A DNA stretch of 64,000 nucleotides from Clostridia bacterium (GTDB lineage: Bacteria; Bacillota; Clostridia; Oscillospirales; Acutalibacteraceae), in the NCBI GenBank assembly GCA_030532035.1, contig JAUNLX010000007.1:1-64000 (forward strand), written 5' to 3'. The position numbers were made by a program, and so were the translations under genes. Of this stretch, positions 53,001 through 63,930 are shown piece by piece. The notes beneath the pieces were generated by a model. It searched no databases. It saw only the letters and a list, made by a program, of their open reading frames with translations, and was not told where the DNA came from. How positions within the stretch are numbered: the first letter of the stretch is position 1; each line of letters opens with the position of its first letter.

Positions 53001-53833
53001 TCGGAATACCATCTCGTATGAATATCGGACAGGTACTTGAAGTTAACCTCGGTATTGCTGCTAAAACTCTCGGTTGGAAAATTATGACTCCAGTATTTGA
53101 CGGAGCAAGTGAGCAAGATGTTAGAGAAATGTTAGACAAAGCAGGTCTTTCAAATGACGGAAAGATTACGCTTTATGACGGTAGAACCGGAAAAAGATTT
53201 GAAAATCCAATAACTGTAGGAATAATGTATTTCTTAAAGCTACATCACTTAGTAGATGATAAAATTCACGCTCGTTCAACAGGTCCATATTCACTTGTTA
53301 CGCAACAGCCTCTTGGTGGTAAAGCACAATTTGGCGGACAGCGTTTCGGAGAAATGGAAGTTTGGGCATTGGAAGCTTATGGTGCAGCTTATACATTGCA
53401 AGAGAACTTAACCGTAAAATCAGATGACATTGTTGGAAGAGTTAAGACTTATGAAGCAATCATAAAGGGCAAAAACATTCCAAAATCTGGTGTTCCTGAA
53501 TCATTTAATGTTCTTTTGAAAGAATTAAAAGCTCTCAGTTTAGATGTAAAAGTTTTGGATGAAAATGGACAAGAAGTTGAAATTAAACAAAATCTTGATG
53601 ACGGCAATTCTGTATATTCAAAACATAAAAAACTTCAACAAGAAGAACAGATAAATGACGAACAAGTCGCATTTTTGGAAGAAAAAGAAAAACTTGAAAG
53701 TGAAATATCCAGTCTAATCAACGATTACGGTGTTCAAAATACAGAAGAAGAAAATTACGACGGTTATACAATGGACAATTCACAATCAATTTTCGGTGCA
53801 AATGATTCCGAAGATGATACAGAAGAAGAGTAA
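50072..53833 (+). CDS. rpoB: RNA polymerase beta subunit
   Basis: The 1253-residue subunit has all conserved blocks: the rifampicin region [20 protein letters not shown] followed by [33 protein letters not shown] near the C-terminus, and RHGNKGVVS. The C-terminal 100 residues are a charged acidic tail. The ATG at 50072 is chosen because the protein then begins [17 protein letters not shown] as in relatives; an in-frame GTG at 49970 adds a basic stretch without support. GGAG is 11 nt upstream. The usual rplKAJL genes are not upstream. Confidence 0.97.
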   Translation: MVNVKPVKLGNNQRMSFAKLEQVMEMPNLIDIQKDSYKWFLEKGLKEVLRDMSEITDFTGNLVLEILDYRMDGEPKYSVKECKERDATYSQPLHLKVRLTNKETGEIKSSEVYMGEFPKMTNNGTFIINGAERVIVSQLVRSPGVYYGIDRDKTGKKLFSTTIIPNRGAWLEYETDQNDIFQVRIDKNKKIPITTFIRALGLSSDEEILEFFGEDERILTTLKKDTTKNSEEALLEIYKKLRPGEPPTLEPAQQHIENLFFDSRRYDLSRVGRYKYNKKLDLATRIKNQELARPIIDSITGEVLAEAGEIISAEKAREVEQMGVTVAYVKTDETEVKVVSNGTVDIKPYIPYIDEEYLEEIGVNEKVQFRVLREILDEVLDDEKKMKEVLREKAHELVPNHITIDDIFASINYLNCIAHNIGVSDDIDHLGNRRIRCVGELLQNQFRIGCARMEKTIKDRMNVQSSETENITPQQFINIKPVSAAIREFFGSSPLSQFMDQTNPLAELTHKRRLSALGPGGLSRDRAGFEVRDVHYSHYGRMCPIETPEGPNIGLISYLATYARINKYGFIEAPFRKVKDGKVLDEFEYMTADREDDLNVAQANEPLDEKNNFINDRVTIRYKDDFKEVSAQDVDFMDVSPQMLVSAATAMIPFLENDDANRALMGSNMQRQAVPLLKPESPIVGTGMEYKVATDSGVVVLAKNDGKVIQVDAESIKIKTKNGIDDYDLIKFMRSNQGTCINQRSIVSVGQNVKKGEVIADGPSTDKGEISLGKNVLIGFMTWEGYNYEDAVLLNEKLVRDDVFTSIHIEKYEVEARDTKLGPEEITRDIPNVGDDAFHDLNDEGIIRVGAEVHSGDILVGKVTPKGETELTPEERLLRAIFGEKAREVRDTSLRVPHGEYGIVANVEVFTRENSDELSPGVNKVVRCYIAQKRKIQVGDKMAGRHGNKGVVSRVLPQEDMPFLPDGTPLDIVLNPLGIPSRMNIGQVLEVNLGIAAKTLGWKIMTPVFDGASEQDVREMLDKAGLSNDGKITLYDGRTGKRFENPITVGIMYFLKLHHLVDDKIHARSTGPYSLVTQQPLGGKAQFGGQRFGEMEVWALEAYGAAYTLQENLTVKSDDIVGRVKTYEAIIKGKNIPKSGVPESFNVLLKELKALSLDVKVLDENGQEVEIKQNLDDGNSVYSKHKKLQQEEQINDEQVAFLEEKEKLESEISSLINDYGVQNTEEENYDGYTMDNSQSIFGANDSEDDTEEE

Positions 53834-53845
53834 GGGGGTTAGCAG

Positions 53846-56800
53846 ATGGCAGATTATATTTTTAGACAAGAAAATGAAATTGTTGAAGACGAAGAACTTC
53901 AATTTGATGCTATAAAAATCGGTTTGGCGTCCTCTGACACTATTAGAAAATGGTCGCATGGAGAAGTTACAAAACCCGAAACCATAAATTATAGAACTCT
54001 CAAACCAGAAAAAGATGGTCTTTTCTGCGAGAAAATTTTTGGACCTACAAAGGACTGGGAATGTTATTGTGGAAAATATAAGAGAATAAGATACAAGGGT
54101 AAAGTCTGCGAAAGATGTGGAGTTGAAATAACAAAATCCAAAGTTAGAAGAGAGAGAATGGGGCATATTGAACTTGCTGCTCCCGTTTCTCATATTTGGT
54201 ATTTCAAAGGAATTCCCTCAAGAATCGGACTTATGCTTGACCTTTCTCCCAGAATTTTGGAAAAAGTTTTGTACTTTGTTTTATATATCGTAACTGATCC
54301 AGGACTCACACCACTTGAAAAATATCAAACTCTCACTGAAAAAGAATATGAAGATATGAGAGATAAATACGAAGATGAGTTCAAAGCTGGAATGGGAGCA
54401 GAGACAATTCGTGAACTCTTAAGAGAAATTGATGTAAATGCACTCGATGAAGAACTCAGAGAAGAGTTAGAAACTGCTACTGGACAAAAGAAAACAAGAC
54501 TTTTGAAAAGACTTGAAGTTGTTGACGCATTTAAGTATTCGGGAAATGAGCCTGAATATATGATTTTAGACTGTATTCCAGTAATTCCACCAGATTTAAG
54601 ACCAATGGTACAACTTGACGGTGGAAGATTTGCCACTTCCGATTTAAATGATTTATATAGAAGAGTTATAAATAGAAATAACAGATTGAAAAAATTACTC
54701 GAACTTGGAGCTCCAGACATCATCATCAGAAATGAAAAGAGAATGCTTCAAGAATCTGTTGACGCTTTAATTGACAATGGCAGAAGAGGCAGACCCGTTA
54801 CTGGCCCCAATAATAGACCTCTTAAATCTTTATCAGATATGTTAAAGGGTAAGCAGGGAAGATTTAGACAAAATCTACTCGGAAAGCGTGTCGATTATTC
54901 AGGTCGTTCAGTTATCGTTGTTGGGCCAGAACTCAAGATTTATCAATGCGGACTTCCCAAAGAAATGGCACTCGAATTGTTTAAACCTTTTGTTATGAAA
55001 AGGTTATATGAAACAGGAGTTGCTGGAAATATTAAATCAGCCAGAAAAATGGTTGAGAGAAGCAATGACGCAGTTTGGGACGCTTTGGAAGTAGTTATCA
55101 AAGATCACCCCGTAATGCTCAACCGTGCGCCAACTTTGCACAGACTCGGAATTCAAGCTTTTGAACCTGTTTTAGTTGAGGGAAGAGCCATAAAATTACA
55201 CCCCTTAGTTTGTACAGCATTTAACGCAGACTTTGACGGAGATCAAATGGCTGTCCATGTTCCGCTTTCTGCTGAAGCTCAAGCAGAAGCAAGATTTTTA
55301 ATGCTTGCAACAAACAATTTACTAAAACCATCAGACGGAAGACCTGTAACCGTTCCAACTCAGGATATGGTTTTGGGATGCTACTATTTGACTAATAATA
55401 AACAGGGCGAAAAAGGCGAGGGAAAAAGCTTTATTTCTCCGCTTGAAGCAAGACTTGCATATGAATCAGGAGACATTACTCTACATTCAATCATAAATGT
55501 AAGATTTGAAAAAGAGATAAATGGAGAAAAACGCAGTCAAGTATTGCAAACGACTTTGGGTAAAATTATTTTCAATGAAATAATTCCTCAAGACCTCGGA
55601 TTCGTTGATAGAACAAAACCCGAAAACATTTTTAAACTTGAAGTTGATACTTTGGTATCTAAATCAACTTTAGGAAAGATAATAGATAGATGTATCAAAA
55701 TGCATGGAACAGCAGAAACTGCAAAAGTTCTTGATGATATTAAAGCAACGGGTTACAAATATTCTACTCGCTCAGGTATCACAGTTTCTGTATTTGACGC
55801 TAAAATTCCTCAAAATAAAGAAGATGTTGTCAAAGAAACAGAAAAAGACATCAAAGAAATCACATCATATTATTCTATGGGTCTTATCAGTGACGATGAG
55901 AGAAGACAAAAAGTCATTGATAGATGGAAAGAATGTACAAATACCGTTTCAAAGGGAATAAAAGACGGTCTCGGAAAATACAATCCTATCTTTATGATGA
56001 TTGATTCCGGAGCAAGAGGATCGGACTCACAGCTTCGTCAGCTTGCTGGAATGAGAGGAATTCTTGCAAATACTTCTGGTAAAGAAATTGAAGTTCCAAT
56101 TAAGGCAAATTACAGAGAGGGTCTTAATATTTTGGAATACTTCATTGCTTCGAGAGGTGCGAGAAAGGGACTTGCTGATACTGCTTTGAGAACAGCTGAC
56201 TCAGGTTATTTGACAAGGCGTCTTGTAGATGTCAGTCAGGAAGTTGTTATTTCAGAAGATGACTGTCATACCTCTGACGGATTTGCAGTATATGAAATTA
56301 CTGATGGCGAGGGTCATCCAGTTGAAAAACTTTCAGAAAGACTTGTTGGCAGATACTTGCTTGAAGACTTTATTGATAGAAAAACAAATAAAGTTTTATA
56401 TAGCAAAGATGAAATGCTCACCGATGAAGCCGCTGAAAAAATTGCCACTTTGGTTGAAGAATATCACAGAGAAGATGTTGAAAAAGGCTTGTTGTCTGCT
56501 GAATCTCGTGCCGAAATCAAAATTCGTTCAATTTTGACCTGCGACGCTAAAAATGGTATCTGTAAAAAATGTTACGGTAAAAACCTTGCAACAGGTGGAC
56601 ATATCAACATAGGCGAAGCAGTTGGAATTATTGCAGCTCAATCAATCGGAGAACCTGGAACACAGCTTACGATGAGAACTTTCCATACCGGTGGAGACGC
56701 TTCATCATCAGATATTACACAGGGTCTTCCCAGAGTTGAAGAATTATTTGAAGCAAGAAAACCAAAGAGATTTGCTATATTAAGTGAAATTGACGGTGTT

Positions 56801-57499
56801 GTTTCATTTGAAGAAATCAAAAACAGTAATTACTGTGTTATAACTGGAGATGAAACAACGAAACAATATCTGCTTCCATACGGTACGATTTTGAGAAAAG
56901 AAATCGTTGAGGGATATGAAGTTAAAAAGGGAGACCCCTTAACCGAGGGTTCAAAGAGCCCACACGATATTCTCGATAATTTGGGAATTGACGCTGTTCG
57001 TGATTACTTCATAAGCGAAGTTCAAAAAGTATATAGAATGCAGGGTGTTGATGTTAACGATAAACATGTTGAAGTAATCGTTCGTCAAATGATGCAAAAA
57101 GTTACTATAACTGACGGTGGAAATACAGATTTACTTTCTGGAACTGTAGTTGAAAAGAGCGCTGTCAAAGAAAAGAATGAAAAACTTCTTTCTGAAAAAC
57201 CAGACGCAAAACCTGCTGAATATATGCCAATGCTCTTAGGTATAACAAAGGCGTCACTTGCAACAGAATCATTCTTGTCTGCAGCTTCATTCCAAGAAAC
57301 AACAAGAGTTCTCACTGACGCTGCCATTAAGGGCAAGGTGGATTCTTTAGCTGGATTAAAAGAAAATGTTATTATCGGAAAACTCTTACCTTCAGGAACA
57401 GGTATGAAAAAATACAACAATGTAGATGTTTTCAAAAATAATAAAAAAGCAGGCTCATTTAACACAATTGATATAGATATGTCAGAATTTTCAAATTGA
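53846..57499 (+). CDS. rpoC: RNA polymerase beta' subunit
   Basis: The 1217-residue subunit has the N-terminal zinc site [19 protein letters not shown], the catalytic Mg site [12 protein letters not shown], the trigger-loop region TMRTFHTGG and the second Cys cluster [13 protein letters not shown]. Length is normal for Firmicutes. It lies 12 nt after rpoB with GGGGG upstream of the ATG. A 9-bp hairpin follows the stop, then a separate promoter for rpsL. Confidence 0.97.
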   Translation: MADYIFRQENEIVEDEELQFDAIKIGLASSDTIRKWSHGEVTKPETINYRTLKPEKDGLFCEKIFGPTKDWECYCGKYKRIRYKGKVCERCGVEITKSKVRRERMGHIELAAPVSHIWYFKGIPSRIGLMLDLSPRILEKVLYFVLYIVTDPGLTPLEKYQTLTEKEYEDMRDKYEDEFKAGMGAETIRELLREIDVNALDEELREELETATGQKKTRLLKRLEVVDAFKYSGNEPEYMILDCIPVIPPDLRPMVQLDGGRFATSDLNDLYRRVINRNNRLKKLLELGAPDIIIRNEKRMLQESVDALIDNGRRGRPVTGPNNRPLKSLSDMLKGKQGRFRQNLLGKRVDYSGRSVIVVGPELKIYQCGLPKEMALELFKPFVMKRLYETGVAGNIKSARKMVERSNDAVWDALEVVIKDHPVMLNRAPTLHRLGIQAFEPVLVEGRAIKLHPLVCTAFNADFDGDQMAVHVPLSAEAQAEARFLMLATNNLLKPSDGRPVTVPTQDMVLGCYYLTNNKQGEKGEGKSFISPLEARLAYESGDITLHSIINVRFEKEINGEKRSQVLQTTLGKIIFNEIIPQDLGFVDRTKPENIFKLEVDTLVSKSTLGKIIDRCIKMHGTAETAKVLDDIKATGYKYSTRSGITVSVFDAKIPQNKEDVVKETEKDIKEITSYYSMGLISDDERRQKVIDRWKECTNTVSKGIKDGLGKYNPIFMMIDSGARGSDSQLRQLAGMRGILANTSGKEIEVPIKANYREGLNILEYFIASRGARKGLADTALRTADSGYLTRRLVDVSQEVVISEDDCHTSDGFAVYEITDGEGHPVEKLSERLVGRYLLEDFIDRKTNKVLYSKDEMLTDEAAEKIATLVEEYHREDVEKGLLSAESRAEIKIRSILTCDAKNGICKKCYGKNLATGGHINIGEAVGIIAAQSIGEPGTQLTMRTFHTGGDASSSDITQGLPRVEELFEARKPKRFAILSEIDGVVSFEEIKNSNYCVITGDETTKQYLLPYGTILRKEIVEGYEVKKGDPLTEGSKSPHDILDNLGIDAVRDYFISEVQKVYRMQGVDVNDKHVEVIVRQMMQKVTITDGGNTDLLSGTVVEKSAVKEKNEKLLSEKPDAKPAEYMPMLLGITKASLATESFLSAASFQETTRVLTDAAIKGKVDSLAGLKENVIIGKLLPSGTGMKKYNNVDVFKNNKKAGSFNTIDIDMSEFSN

Positions 57500-57513
57500 T
57501 TTAACCTACCTTT

Positions 57514-57541
57514 AGTGTCTATTTTACAAGGGATAGACACT
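57514..57541 (+). other. Hairpin after rpoC
   Basis: AGTGTCTAT (57514-57522) pairs perfectly with ATAGACACT (57533-57541). No T-run follows; the next bases are the -35 box of the rpsL promoter. It may be a weak terminator or a processing site. Confidence 0.55.
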
Positions 57542-57542
57542 A

Positions 57543-57571
57543 TTGACATATGGTGTAACGAGTGATAAAAT
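57543..57571 (+). promoter_or_regulatory. Promoter of the rpsL-rpsG-fusA operon, -10 in a palindrome
   Basis: TTGACA (57543-57548), 17-bp spacer, TAAAAT (57566-57571). The -10 lies between the arms of the perfect inverted repeat GAGTGA/TCACTC (57560-57576). Confidence 0.8.
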
Positions 57572-57622
57572 CACTCTGTTTGCAAAAAACAAATATATAA
57601 ATTTCATTAGGAGGTGAAATGA

Positions 57623-58045
57623 TTGTTAACCTTTAACCAACTCGTCCGCAAGGGAAGAAAGAGCTCACAGAAAAAATCTGGCTCACCGGCTCTCGGAAAA
57701 AATCTTAACTCGAAGAAAAACATAATCACAAACCACAACTCACCACAAAAAAGAGGTGTTTGTACAGCAGTTAAGACAGCTACACCTAAAAAGCCGAACT
57801 CTGCTCTTAGAAAAATTGCCAGAGTAAGACTTACAAACGGAATTGAAGTATCAGCATATATTCCGGGCGTAGGACACAACTTGCAGGAGCATAATGTGGT
57901 ACTTATCAGAGGTGGTCGTGTTAAGGACTTACCAGGTGTGCGTTATCACATTATCAGAGGAACTCTCGATACGCAGGGAGTGGATGGCAGACAGCAATCT
58001 CGTTCAAAATATGGAACGAAAAAAGCTAAGTCAGCCGCAAAATAA
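57623..58045 (+). CDS. rpsL: 30S ribosomal protein S12
   Basis: The 140-residue protein of the decoding centre has [10 protein letters not shown] at the start, [15 protein letters not shown] with the classical streptomycin Lys, and [20 protein letters not shown] is the start: AGGAGG lies 8 nt upstream, and the ATG at 57619 opens a frame that stops at once. The second residue is Leu instead of the common Pro. Confidence 0.97.
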   Translation: MLTFNQLVRKGRKSSQKKSGSPALGKNLNSKKNIITNHNSPQKRGVCTAVKTATPKKPNSALRKIARVRLTNGIEVSAYIPGVGHNLQEHNVVLIRGGRVKDLPGVRYHIIRGTLDTQGVDGRQQSRSKYGTKKAKSAAK

Positions 58046-58102
58046 TCAGTCGTATAAACAAGGTAACAATTGACTTTCTTGGAGTGTCGCGAGAAATCGC
58101 AA

Positions 58103-58175
58103 CCAATGAGATTTATATATTACAGCTACAAAGCCTCATTGGCGCAACGGGATAAAGTCACTCGAGTACCAATGA
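58103..58175 (+). promoter_or_regulatory. Mutually exclusive hairpins between rpsL and rpsG
   Basis: CCAATGAG (58103-58110) can pair with CTCATTGG (58135-58142). The same TCATTGG (58136-58142) can instead pair with a second CCAATGA (58169-58175), which lies just ahead of the rpsG ribosome binding site. Upstream, GACTTT/AAAGTC and GAGTG/CACTC complementarities add to the fold. The layout suggests translational control of rpsG; the E. coli str operon has an S7 target in the same gap. Control is inferred. Confidence 0.5.
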
Positions 58176-58203
58176 TATCATTATTATGAAGGAGGGAAGC
58201 GAA

Positions 58204-58674
58204 GTGCCAAGAAGAGGCCAGATTGCAAAACGAGATGTTTTGCCAGATCCGCTTTACAATTCAAAGCTTGTTACAAGACTCATCAACAGTGTAATGTACG
58301 ACGGTAAAAAGGGTATAGCTCAAAAAATAGTTTATGACGCTTTTGCTATAATAAGTGAAAAAACAGGAAGAGAACCACTTGAGGTTTTCGAAGAAGCTAT
58401 GGAAAATGTTATGCCACAACTTGAAGTTAAAGCTCGTCGTGTCGGCGGTGCAACTTATCAAGTGCCGATTGAAGTTAGACCTGAAAGAAGACAAACTTTA
58501 GGTTTGCGTTGGATTACACTCTATTCAAGACAAAGATCCGAAAGGACTATGAAAGAGAGACTTGCAGGCGAAATTATGGATGCAACAAACAGCATGGGTG
58601 CTGCATTCAAGAAAAGAGAAGAAACACACAGAATGGCAGAAGCAAACAAAGCTTTTGCGCATTTCAGATGGTAA
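58204..58674 (+). CDS. rpsG: 30S ribosomal protein S7
   Basis: The 156-residue primary rRNA-binding protein of the 30S head shows [51 protein letters not shown] and the C-terminal [11 protein letters not shown] 58204 is the start, giving the usual PRRG N-terminus, with GGAGGG 7 nt upstream; an in-frame ATG 18 nt earlier overlaps that site. Confidence 0.97.
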   Translation: MPRRGQIAKRDVLPDPLYNSKLVTRLINSVMYDGKKGIAQKIVYDAFAIISEKTGREPLEVFEEAMENVMPQLEVKARRVGGATYQVPIEVRPERRQTLGLRWITLYSRQRSERTMKERLAGEIMDATNSMGAAFKKREETHRMAEANKAFAHFRW

Positions 58675-58692
58675 TATTACGGAGGGAAACAG

Positions 58693-60780
58693 ATGCCAAG
58701 AGACGTTTCTTTACAAAAGACTCGTAACATTGGAATTATGGCTCATATTGACGCAGGTAAAACTACTACAACCGAGCGTATCCTTTTCTATACCGGAATC
58801 AACCATAAAATCGGAGAAACGCATGACGGTGCCTCCACTATGGACTGGATGGCTCAAGAAAAGGAAAGAGGTATTACAATTACCTCAGCAGCCACCACAT
58901 GTTATTGGAAAAATCACAGAATCAATATAATTGATACCCCCGGACACGTTGACTTCACAGTTGAAGTTGAAAGATCTTTGAGGGTCTTAGACGGTTCGGT
59001 TACTGTTTTGTGTGCTAAGGGCGGAGTTGAACCTCAGTCTGAAACTGTTTGGAGACAAGCAGATGAATACAAGGTTCCCCGTATGATTTATGTAAACAAA
59101 ATGGATATTTTAGGTGCGGACTTCTACAATGTTCTCACTATGATTAAAGAAAGACTTAAGTGCAACGCTGTTCCGATTCAACTTCCCATAGGAAAAGAAT
59201 CAGAATTTAGAGGAATTATCGACTTAGTTGCTATGAATGCAATTATGTATGATGAAAATGTCGAAGATAAGGGCATGCACTTTGAAATTGTTGATATTCC
59301 TGAAGATTACAAGGAAATTGCAGAAAAATACAGATTAGAATTACTTGAACATGTTGCAGAGCAAGATGAAGAACTTCTTGAAAAGTATTTAGATGGACAA
59401 GAACTCACAATTGATGAGATTAAATCTTGCATTAGAAAATCTACAATCAACAATGATATGGTGCCTGTAACTTGCGGTACTTCATATAAAAACAAAGGTG
59501 TTCAGCCTTTGCTTGACGCTATTATCGATTTTATGCCTGCACCGACAGACATTCCAGCTATTAAAGGCGTGGATCCTAAAACAGGCGAAGAAATCGTAAG
59601 ACATTCTTCTGATGAAGAGCCTTTTTCAGCTCTTGCATTTAAGATTATGACTGACCCCTATGTAGGAAAACTCTGTTTCTTTAGAGTATATTCCGGTAAA
59701 ATCGAAAAAGGCGCCACTGTATATAACTCTGTAAAAGACGACAGAGAGAGATTGGGACGCATTCTTCAAATGCACGCAAATGAAAGAAAAGACATTGACT
59801 ATGTTTATTCTGGAGATATTGCTGCTGCAGTAGGTCTTAAAAACACTACTACTGGAGATACACTCTGCGACGAGCGTACACCAGTTATTTTAGAGTCCAT
59901 GGTTTTCCCAGAGCCAGTTATTCGTGTTGCTATTGAACCGAAAACTAAGGCAGGACAAGAAAAAATGGGCGTTGCAATTGCAAAACTTGCAGAAGAGGAT
60001 CCCACTTTCAAATGTTATACAGATGAAGAAACTGGTCAGACTATTATCGCAGGTATGGGAGAACTTCACCTTGAAATCATTGTCGGTAGACTTTTGAGAG
60101 AATTTAAGGTTGAAGCAAATATCGGTAAACCACAGGTTGCTTACAAAGAAACCATCACCAAGCTTGCAGATGTAGATTGCAAATATGCAAGACAATCAGG
60201 AGGACGAGGTCAATACGGTCATGTTAAGATCAAGGTTGAACCAAATCCAGGCAAAGGATACGAATTTGTCAATGAAATTGTCGGAGGAGCTATTCCGAAA
60301 GAATATATCGGACCTGTTGAAGACGGTATCAAAGGCGCTATGCTTTCAGGTGTTTTAGCAGGATACAATGTTGTTGATGTTAAGGTTACACTCTATGACG
60401 GTTCTTACCACGAGGTTGACTCTTCAGAAATGGCATTTAAGATTGCCGGTTCAATGGCATTTAAGGATGCTATGAAAAAGGCAGCACCAATTCTCTTAGA
60501 ACCAATTATGGCAGTTGCCGTAGTAGTACCAGAAGAGTATATGGGAGATGTAATCGGAGACATAAACTCCAGAAGAGGACTTGTTCAGGGAATGGAATCC
60601 AGAAGCGGTGCAGTTCAGGTAAATGCAAAGATTCCGCTTGCTTCGATGTTTGGTTACGCAACAGACTTGCGTTCCAAGACTCAAGGTAGAGGACAGTACT
60701 CCATGCAACCCGATGATTATCAAGAAGTTCCGAAGTCTATTTCTGAAAAAATTGTCAGCGATAAACACGCTGAAAAGTAG
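58693..60780 (+). CDS. fusA: Elongation factor G
   Basis: The 695-residue translocation GTPase has G1 [14 protein letters not shown]2 [11 protein letters not shown]3 DTPGHVDFT and G4 NKMDILGAD. Domain IV contains [12 protein letters not shown], and the C-terminus has [10 protein letters not shown]. Length is standard. GGAGGG precedes the ATG, 18 nt after rpsG. Confidence 0.98.
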   Translation: MPRDVSLQKTRNIGIMAHIDAGKTTTTERILFYTGINHKIGETHDGASTMDWMAQEKERGITITSAATTCYWKNHRINIIDTPGHVDFTVEVERSLRVLDGSVTVLCAKGGVEPQSETVWRQADEYKVPRMIYVNKMDILGADFYNVLTMIKERLKCNAVPIQLPIGKESEFRGIIDLVAMNAIMYDENVEDKGMHFEIVDIPEDYKEIAEKYRLELLEHVAEQDEELLEKYLDGQELTIDEIKSCIRKSTINNDMVPVTCGTSYKNKGVQPLLDAIIDFMPAPTDIPAIKGVDPKTGEEIVRHSSDEEPFSALAFKIMTDPYVGKLCFFRVYSGKIEKGATVYNSVKDDRERLGRILQMHANERKDIDYVYSGDIAAAVGLKNTTTGDTLCDERTPVILESMVFPEPVIRVAIEPKTKAGQEKMGVAIAKLAEEDPTFKCYTDEETGQTIIAGMGELHLEIIVGRLLREFKVEANIGKPQVAYKETITKLADVDCKYARQSGGRGQYGHVKIKVEPNPGKGYEFVNEIVGGAIPKEYIGPVEDGIKGAMLSGVLAGYNVVDVKVTLYDGSYHEVDSSEMAFKIAGSMAFKDAMKKAAPILLEPIMAVAVVVPEEYMGDVIGDINSRRGLVQGMESRSGAVQVNAKIPLASMFGYATDLRSKTQGRGQYSMQPDDYQEVPKSISEKIVSDKHAEK

Positions 60781-60792
60781 TAAAACGACTAC

Positions 60793-60821
60793 TTGAATTT
60801 ATTATTTAAGTTTGATAAAAT
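60793..60821 (+). promoter_or_regulatory. tuf promoter
   Basis: TTGAAT (60793-60798), 17-bp spacer, TAAAAT (60816-60821) in the 92-bp fusA-tuf gap. It would allow EF-Tu to be made in excess over the upstream genes. Confidence 0.7.
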
Positions 60822-60872
60822 AATTACAATTGATGTCAAGAAAGCGTAAAGCTTTAAATAAGGAGGATATTC

Positions 60873-62075
60873 ATGGCAAAGGAAAAGTTTGAAAGAACCA
60901 AGCCACATGTTAATATTGGAACAATTGGTCACGTTGACCATGGTAAGACAACTCTTACCGCAGCTATAACAAAAACACTTTCGATGAAAGGCGAAGCTAA
61001 ATTCGTTGACTATGCAAACATCGATAAGGCTCCCGAGGAAAGAGAAAGAGGAATTACAATTAATACCTCTCACGTTGAGTATGAAACTGAACAACGCCAC
61101 TATGCTCACGTTGACTGCCCCGGACACGCCGACTACATTAAAAATATGATTACAGGTGCTGCTCAGATGGACGGAGCTATCTTGGTTATTGCCGCAACAG
61201 ACGGTCCTATGGCTCAAACAAAAGAGCACTTGCTTCTTGCTCGTCAGGTAGGCGTTCCCTACATCATCGTATTTATGAACAAATGCGATCAAGTTGATGA
61301 CCCAGAACTTTTAGACCTTGTTGAAATGGAAATTCGTGAAACACTCAACGAATTTGAATTCCCAGGAGATGACGTGCCGATAATCAGAGGTTCAGCTCTT
61401 AAAGCTCTCGAATATACAGGCAACGATCCTGAATCAGAAGAACTCAAACCAATCTATGACCTCATGGCAGCAGTTGACGCTTATATTCCTACTCCTGATA
61501 GAAAATCTGACCAACCTTTCCTCATGCCTGTTGAAGATATTTTCACAATCACAGGTCGTGGAACAGTTGCTACAGGTAGAGTTGAAAGAGGACAACTTAA
61601 AACTGGTGAAGAACTTGAAATCGTTGGTCTTACTGACGAAACAAAGAAAACAGTTTGCACAGGTATTGAGATGTTCAATAAAACTCTTGACTATGCAGAA
61701 GCTGGAGATAACATCGGTGCTCTCTTAAGAGGTATTACAAGAGAAGACATCGAAAGAGGACAAGTTCTTGCTAAGCCCGGAACCATTCATCCTCATAAGA
61801 AGTTCTCAGGACAAGTTTATGTTCTTAAGAAGGAAGAGGGCGGTCGTCATACACCATTCTTCAACAACTATCGTCCACAATTCTATTTCAGAACAACAGA
61901 CGTTACTGGAATAATCACACTTCCTGAAGGCGTAGATATGTGCGTTCCTGGAGATAACGTTGAAATGAGCGTTGAACTCATTACTCCTATTGCTATTGAA
62001 GAAGGACTCAGATTCGCTATTCGTGAAGGTGGTCACACAGTAGGATCAGGTGTTGTTACAAAGATTAACGAATAA
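60873..62075 (+). CDS. tuf: Elongation factor Tu
   Basis: The 400-residue GTPase delivers aminoacyl-tRNA. G1 [15 protein letters not shown]2 [10 protein letters not shown]3 [12 protein letters not shown]4 MNKCDQVDD and domain II/III landmarks ([26 protein letters not shown]) are intact. AAGGAGGA precedes the ATG. Codon use is richer in C-ending codons than in most of the window, as expected for a highly expressed gene. A strong terminator follows. Confidence 0.98.
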   Translation: MAKEKFERTKPHVNIGTIGHVDHGKTTLTAAITKTLSMKGEAKFVDYANIDKAPEERERGITINTSHVEYETEQRHYAHVDCPGHADYIKNMITGAAQMDGAILVIAATDGPMAQTKEHLLLARQVGVPYIIVFMNKCDQVDDPELLDLVEMEIRETLNEFEFPGDDVPIIRGSALKALEYTGNDPESEELKPIYDLMAAVDAYIPTPDRKSDQPFLMPVEDIFTITGRGTVATGRVERGQLKTGEELEIVGLTDETKKTVCTGIEMFNKTLDYAEAGDNIGALLRGITREDIERGQVLAKPGTIHPHKKFSGQVYVLKKEEGGRHTPFFNNYRPQFYFRTTDVTGIITLPEGVDMCVPGDNVEMSVELITPIAIEEGLRFAIREGGHTVGSGVVTKINE

Positions 62076-62092
62076 TCTAAGGTAAAATATTT

Positions 62093-62121
62093 ATGCTCTT
62101 GCCAGAGGCAAGAGCATTTTT
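62093..62121 (+). terminator. tuf terminator
   Basis: ATGCTCTTGCC (62093-62103) pairs perfectly with GGCAAGAGCAT (62107-62117), loop AGA, followed by T-rich sequence. Confidence 0.92.
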
Positions 62122-62190
62122 ATATTTTATTTTTTAATAAGCAAGAACCCTTTTTATGTTTATTTTTCAATAGGCGAGAGCATTTTTCTT
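62107..62190 (+). repeat. 33-bp-period decaying copies of the tuf terminator right arm
   Basis: The right-arm sequence GCAAGAGC plus T-rich tail begins at 62108 and recurs in degenerate form at 62141 (GCAAGAAC CCTTTTTATG) and 62174 (GCGAGAGC ATTTTTCTTA), exactly 33 bp apart. The left arm is not repeated. The remaining sequence to 62282 is AT-rich with nothing recognisable. Confidence 0.7.
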
Positions 62191-62282
62191 ATTTATAATT
62201 ATTTATATTTTTTTAGATTGATTTTTAAGGTAAAGTCAAATTAAATTGCAAATTAAGCTTTGGTAAATTTTAATTACTAAAA

Positions 62283-62311
62283 TTGCTTTTATTTCTTGAT
62301 ATTAGTATAAT
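62283..62311 (+). promoter_or_regulatory. Promoter of the beta-propeller-like gene
   Basis: TTGCTT (62283-62288), 17-bp spacer, TATAAT (62306-62311), then a short leader with GGGAGGA before the ATG. Confidence 0.75.
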
Positions 62312-62338
62312 CTATTTATTAAATTTAGGGAGGATATA

Positions 62339-63865
62339 ATGGATAAATCTCTGCCCAAGGCAAAAACAAAAAAATTTTTACTTATTGCTGCCTGTCTTTT
62401 AGTTTCAATAATTTTAATTGTAGTTTTAATATATAAAATAAGAGTTCCAGATACTTTTAAAGACCCAATTAAAGAATTTGAAGTCTTTCAAACCAAAGAA
62501 AACGAAAGCGTTATTTTTATTGACGGAAAAGAATGTGAATATAAAATTCCCAATACAGACGGAAATACAGTTTTCACTTTTGATTTAGGAATGTCTAAGT
62601 TATTTATTCTAAATCGCACCGGAGATTTATTTTTAATAAATAATCTAAATCATCCGAAAAAAATAGATGAAAAAGTTGTAAGTTTCAAAGTTTCTGCAAA
62701 TGGTAAATATGTTGCATATATCAATTCTGATAAAAATCTTATATTAAAAGATGTTGATAGCAATAAATCTAAGTTGATTAGAGATAAATTAGACAATACT
62801 CTTGCATTTGAAATAAGTCCGTCGGGAAAATCCATAGTATATGCAGATAAGCAAAATCTAAATGAAGCCTTTGTATATGTAAATACTAATGGAAAAGAAA
62901 GAAAATTAGCGGAAAAAATGTTCCCCATTGCAGTAAATGATGACGCAAGTAGTATTTATTTAATATCTCCCAAAGAAGAATTATATTATCTGAAACCCGA
63001 TAAAAATGAAAAGAAAAACAAGCTCATTAAATTGAGCGATGTTTCTCTTGGAAAATTTCCAATATTTTTCAACAATAGCATGGAGGAAGTTGTTTTTTCC
63101 AACGAGCATGGAACTTTTTATTTTAGCGAAGAAGAAAAGAATGCAAAAAAAATATTAGACGAAGAGTCGGCAATTATGATTCCCAAACTCAAAGCAGGCG
63201 GATATTCAAATCTTCCCGATCAAAAAATTGTCTTATCGACTTCAACTGTACTGAAAAATTATTATTATTCCCTTTCAAATACCATATATTACATTGACAA
63301 TGTAGAACACTCTAAAAAGCTTGCAAGTAAAGTAACTCAAGCTGAAATCACTGATAATTTAGACTCACTATTTTATATTGACAGCGATAAAAATTTATAT
63401 AAATTATTCAAACGAGATCCAGAAAACAAACAATTACTTGCGAAAGATTGTTATAGTTTTATTTCTAATTCTTCAGGCACTGCCTATTATTACATTGACA
63501 AACACAATGATTTGTACTATTCATATAAAAACAAAGAACCGGAAAAATATGCTGAAAAAACTATCAATGCCATGTTGAACAAAGACGGAACTTTGATTTA
63601 TACGAAATTTGACAAAGAAGAAGGTGTAAAGGGGACAGTTTTTGTTGTAAAACCAGGTTCAGAACCGAAAGAGATTGCCAAAAATGCCTCGGGCGTCTTA
63701 GTCAGTGGGAAATTATATGCATATTTTGTTCCCAAATATGACGGAGATGAAGAAGATATATTCAAAGACCCGATAAAATATTTTAACGAGCTTGTGTATG
63801 AATTATATACATCAAATGACGGTGTTGAATTTACTAAAAATGATAATTTATTTAAATTAGACTGA
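62339..63865 (+). CDS. Membrane-anchored beta-propeller-like protein of unknown function
   Basis: The 508-residue protein has a short basic N-terminus, one membrane helix (about 13-35, FLLIAACLLVSIILIVVLIY) and a long, probably extracellular, part. That part is built of repeating beta strands such as SANGKYVAYINSDKNLILKD, SPSGKSIVYADKQN and NKDGTLIYTKFDK. The G-K-x-I/V-x-Y spacing is that of WD40/TolB-like propeller blades, about 40-50 residues each. Lysine content is high. No catalytic motif is seen. It is a single-gene unit between its own promoter and terminator. Confidence 0.65.
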   Translation: MDKSLPKAKTKKFLLIAACLLVSIILIVVLIYKIRVPDTFKDPIKEFEVFQTKENESVIFIDGKECEYKIPNTDGNTVFTFDLGMSKLFILNRTGDLFLINNLNHPKKIDEKVVSFKVSANGKYVAYINSDKNLILKDVDSNKSKLIRDKLDNTLAFEISPSGKSIVYADKQNLNEAFVYVNTNGKERKLAEKMFPIAVNDDASSIYLISPKEELYYLKPDKNEKKNKLIKLSDVSLGKFPIFFNNSMEEVVFSNEHGTFYFSEEEKNAKKILDEESAIMIPKLKAGGYSNLPDQKIVLSTSTVLKNYYYSLSNTIYYIDNVEHSKKLASKVTQAEITDNLDSLFYIDSDKNLYKLFKRDPENKQLLAKDCYSFISNSSGTAYYYIDKHNDLYYSYKNKEPEKYAEKTINAMLNKDGTLIYTKFDKEEGVKGTVFVVKPGSEPKEIAKNASGVLVSGKLYAYFVPKYDGDEEDIFKDPIKYFNELVYELYTSNDGVEFTKNDNLFKLD

Positions 63866-63885
63866 ACATATTTTCTTATAAAAAA

Positions 63886-63930
63886 ACTGACCTCTCAAGT
63901 GAATGCTGAGGAGGTCAGTATATTTATATT
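63886..63930 (+). terminator. Terminator after the propeller-like gene
   Basis: ACTGACCTCTCA (63886-63897) pairs with TGAGGAGGTCAGT (63907-63919) with a one-base bulge, followed by an imperfect T-rich tract. Confidence 0.75.
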
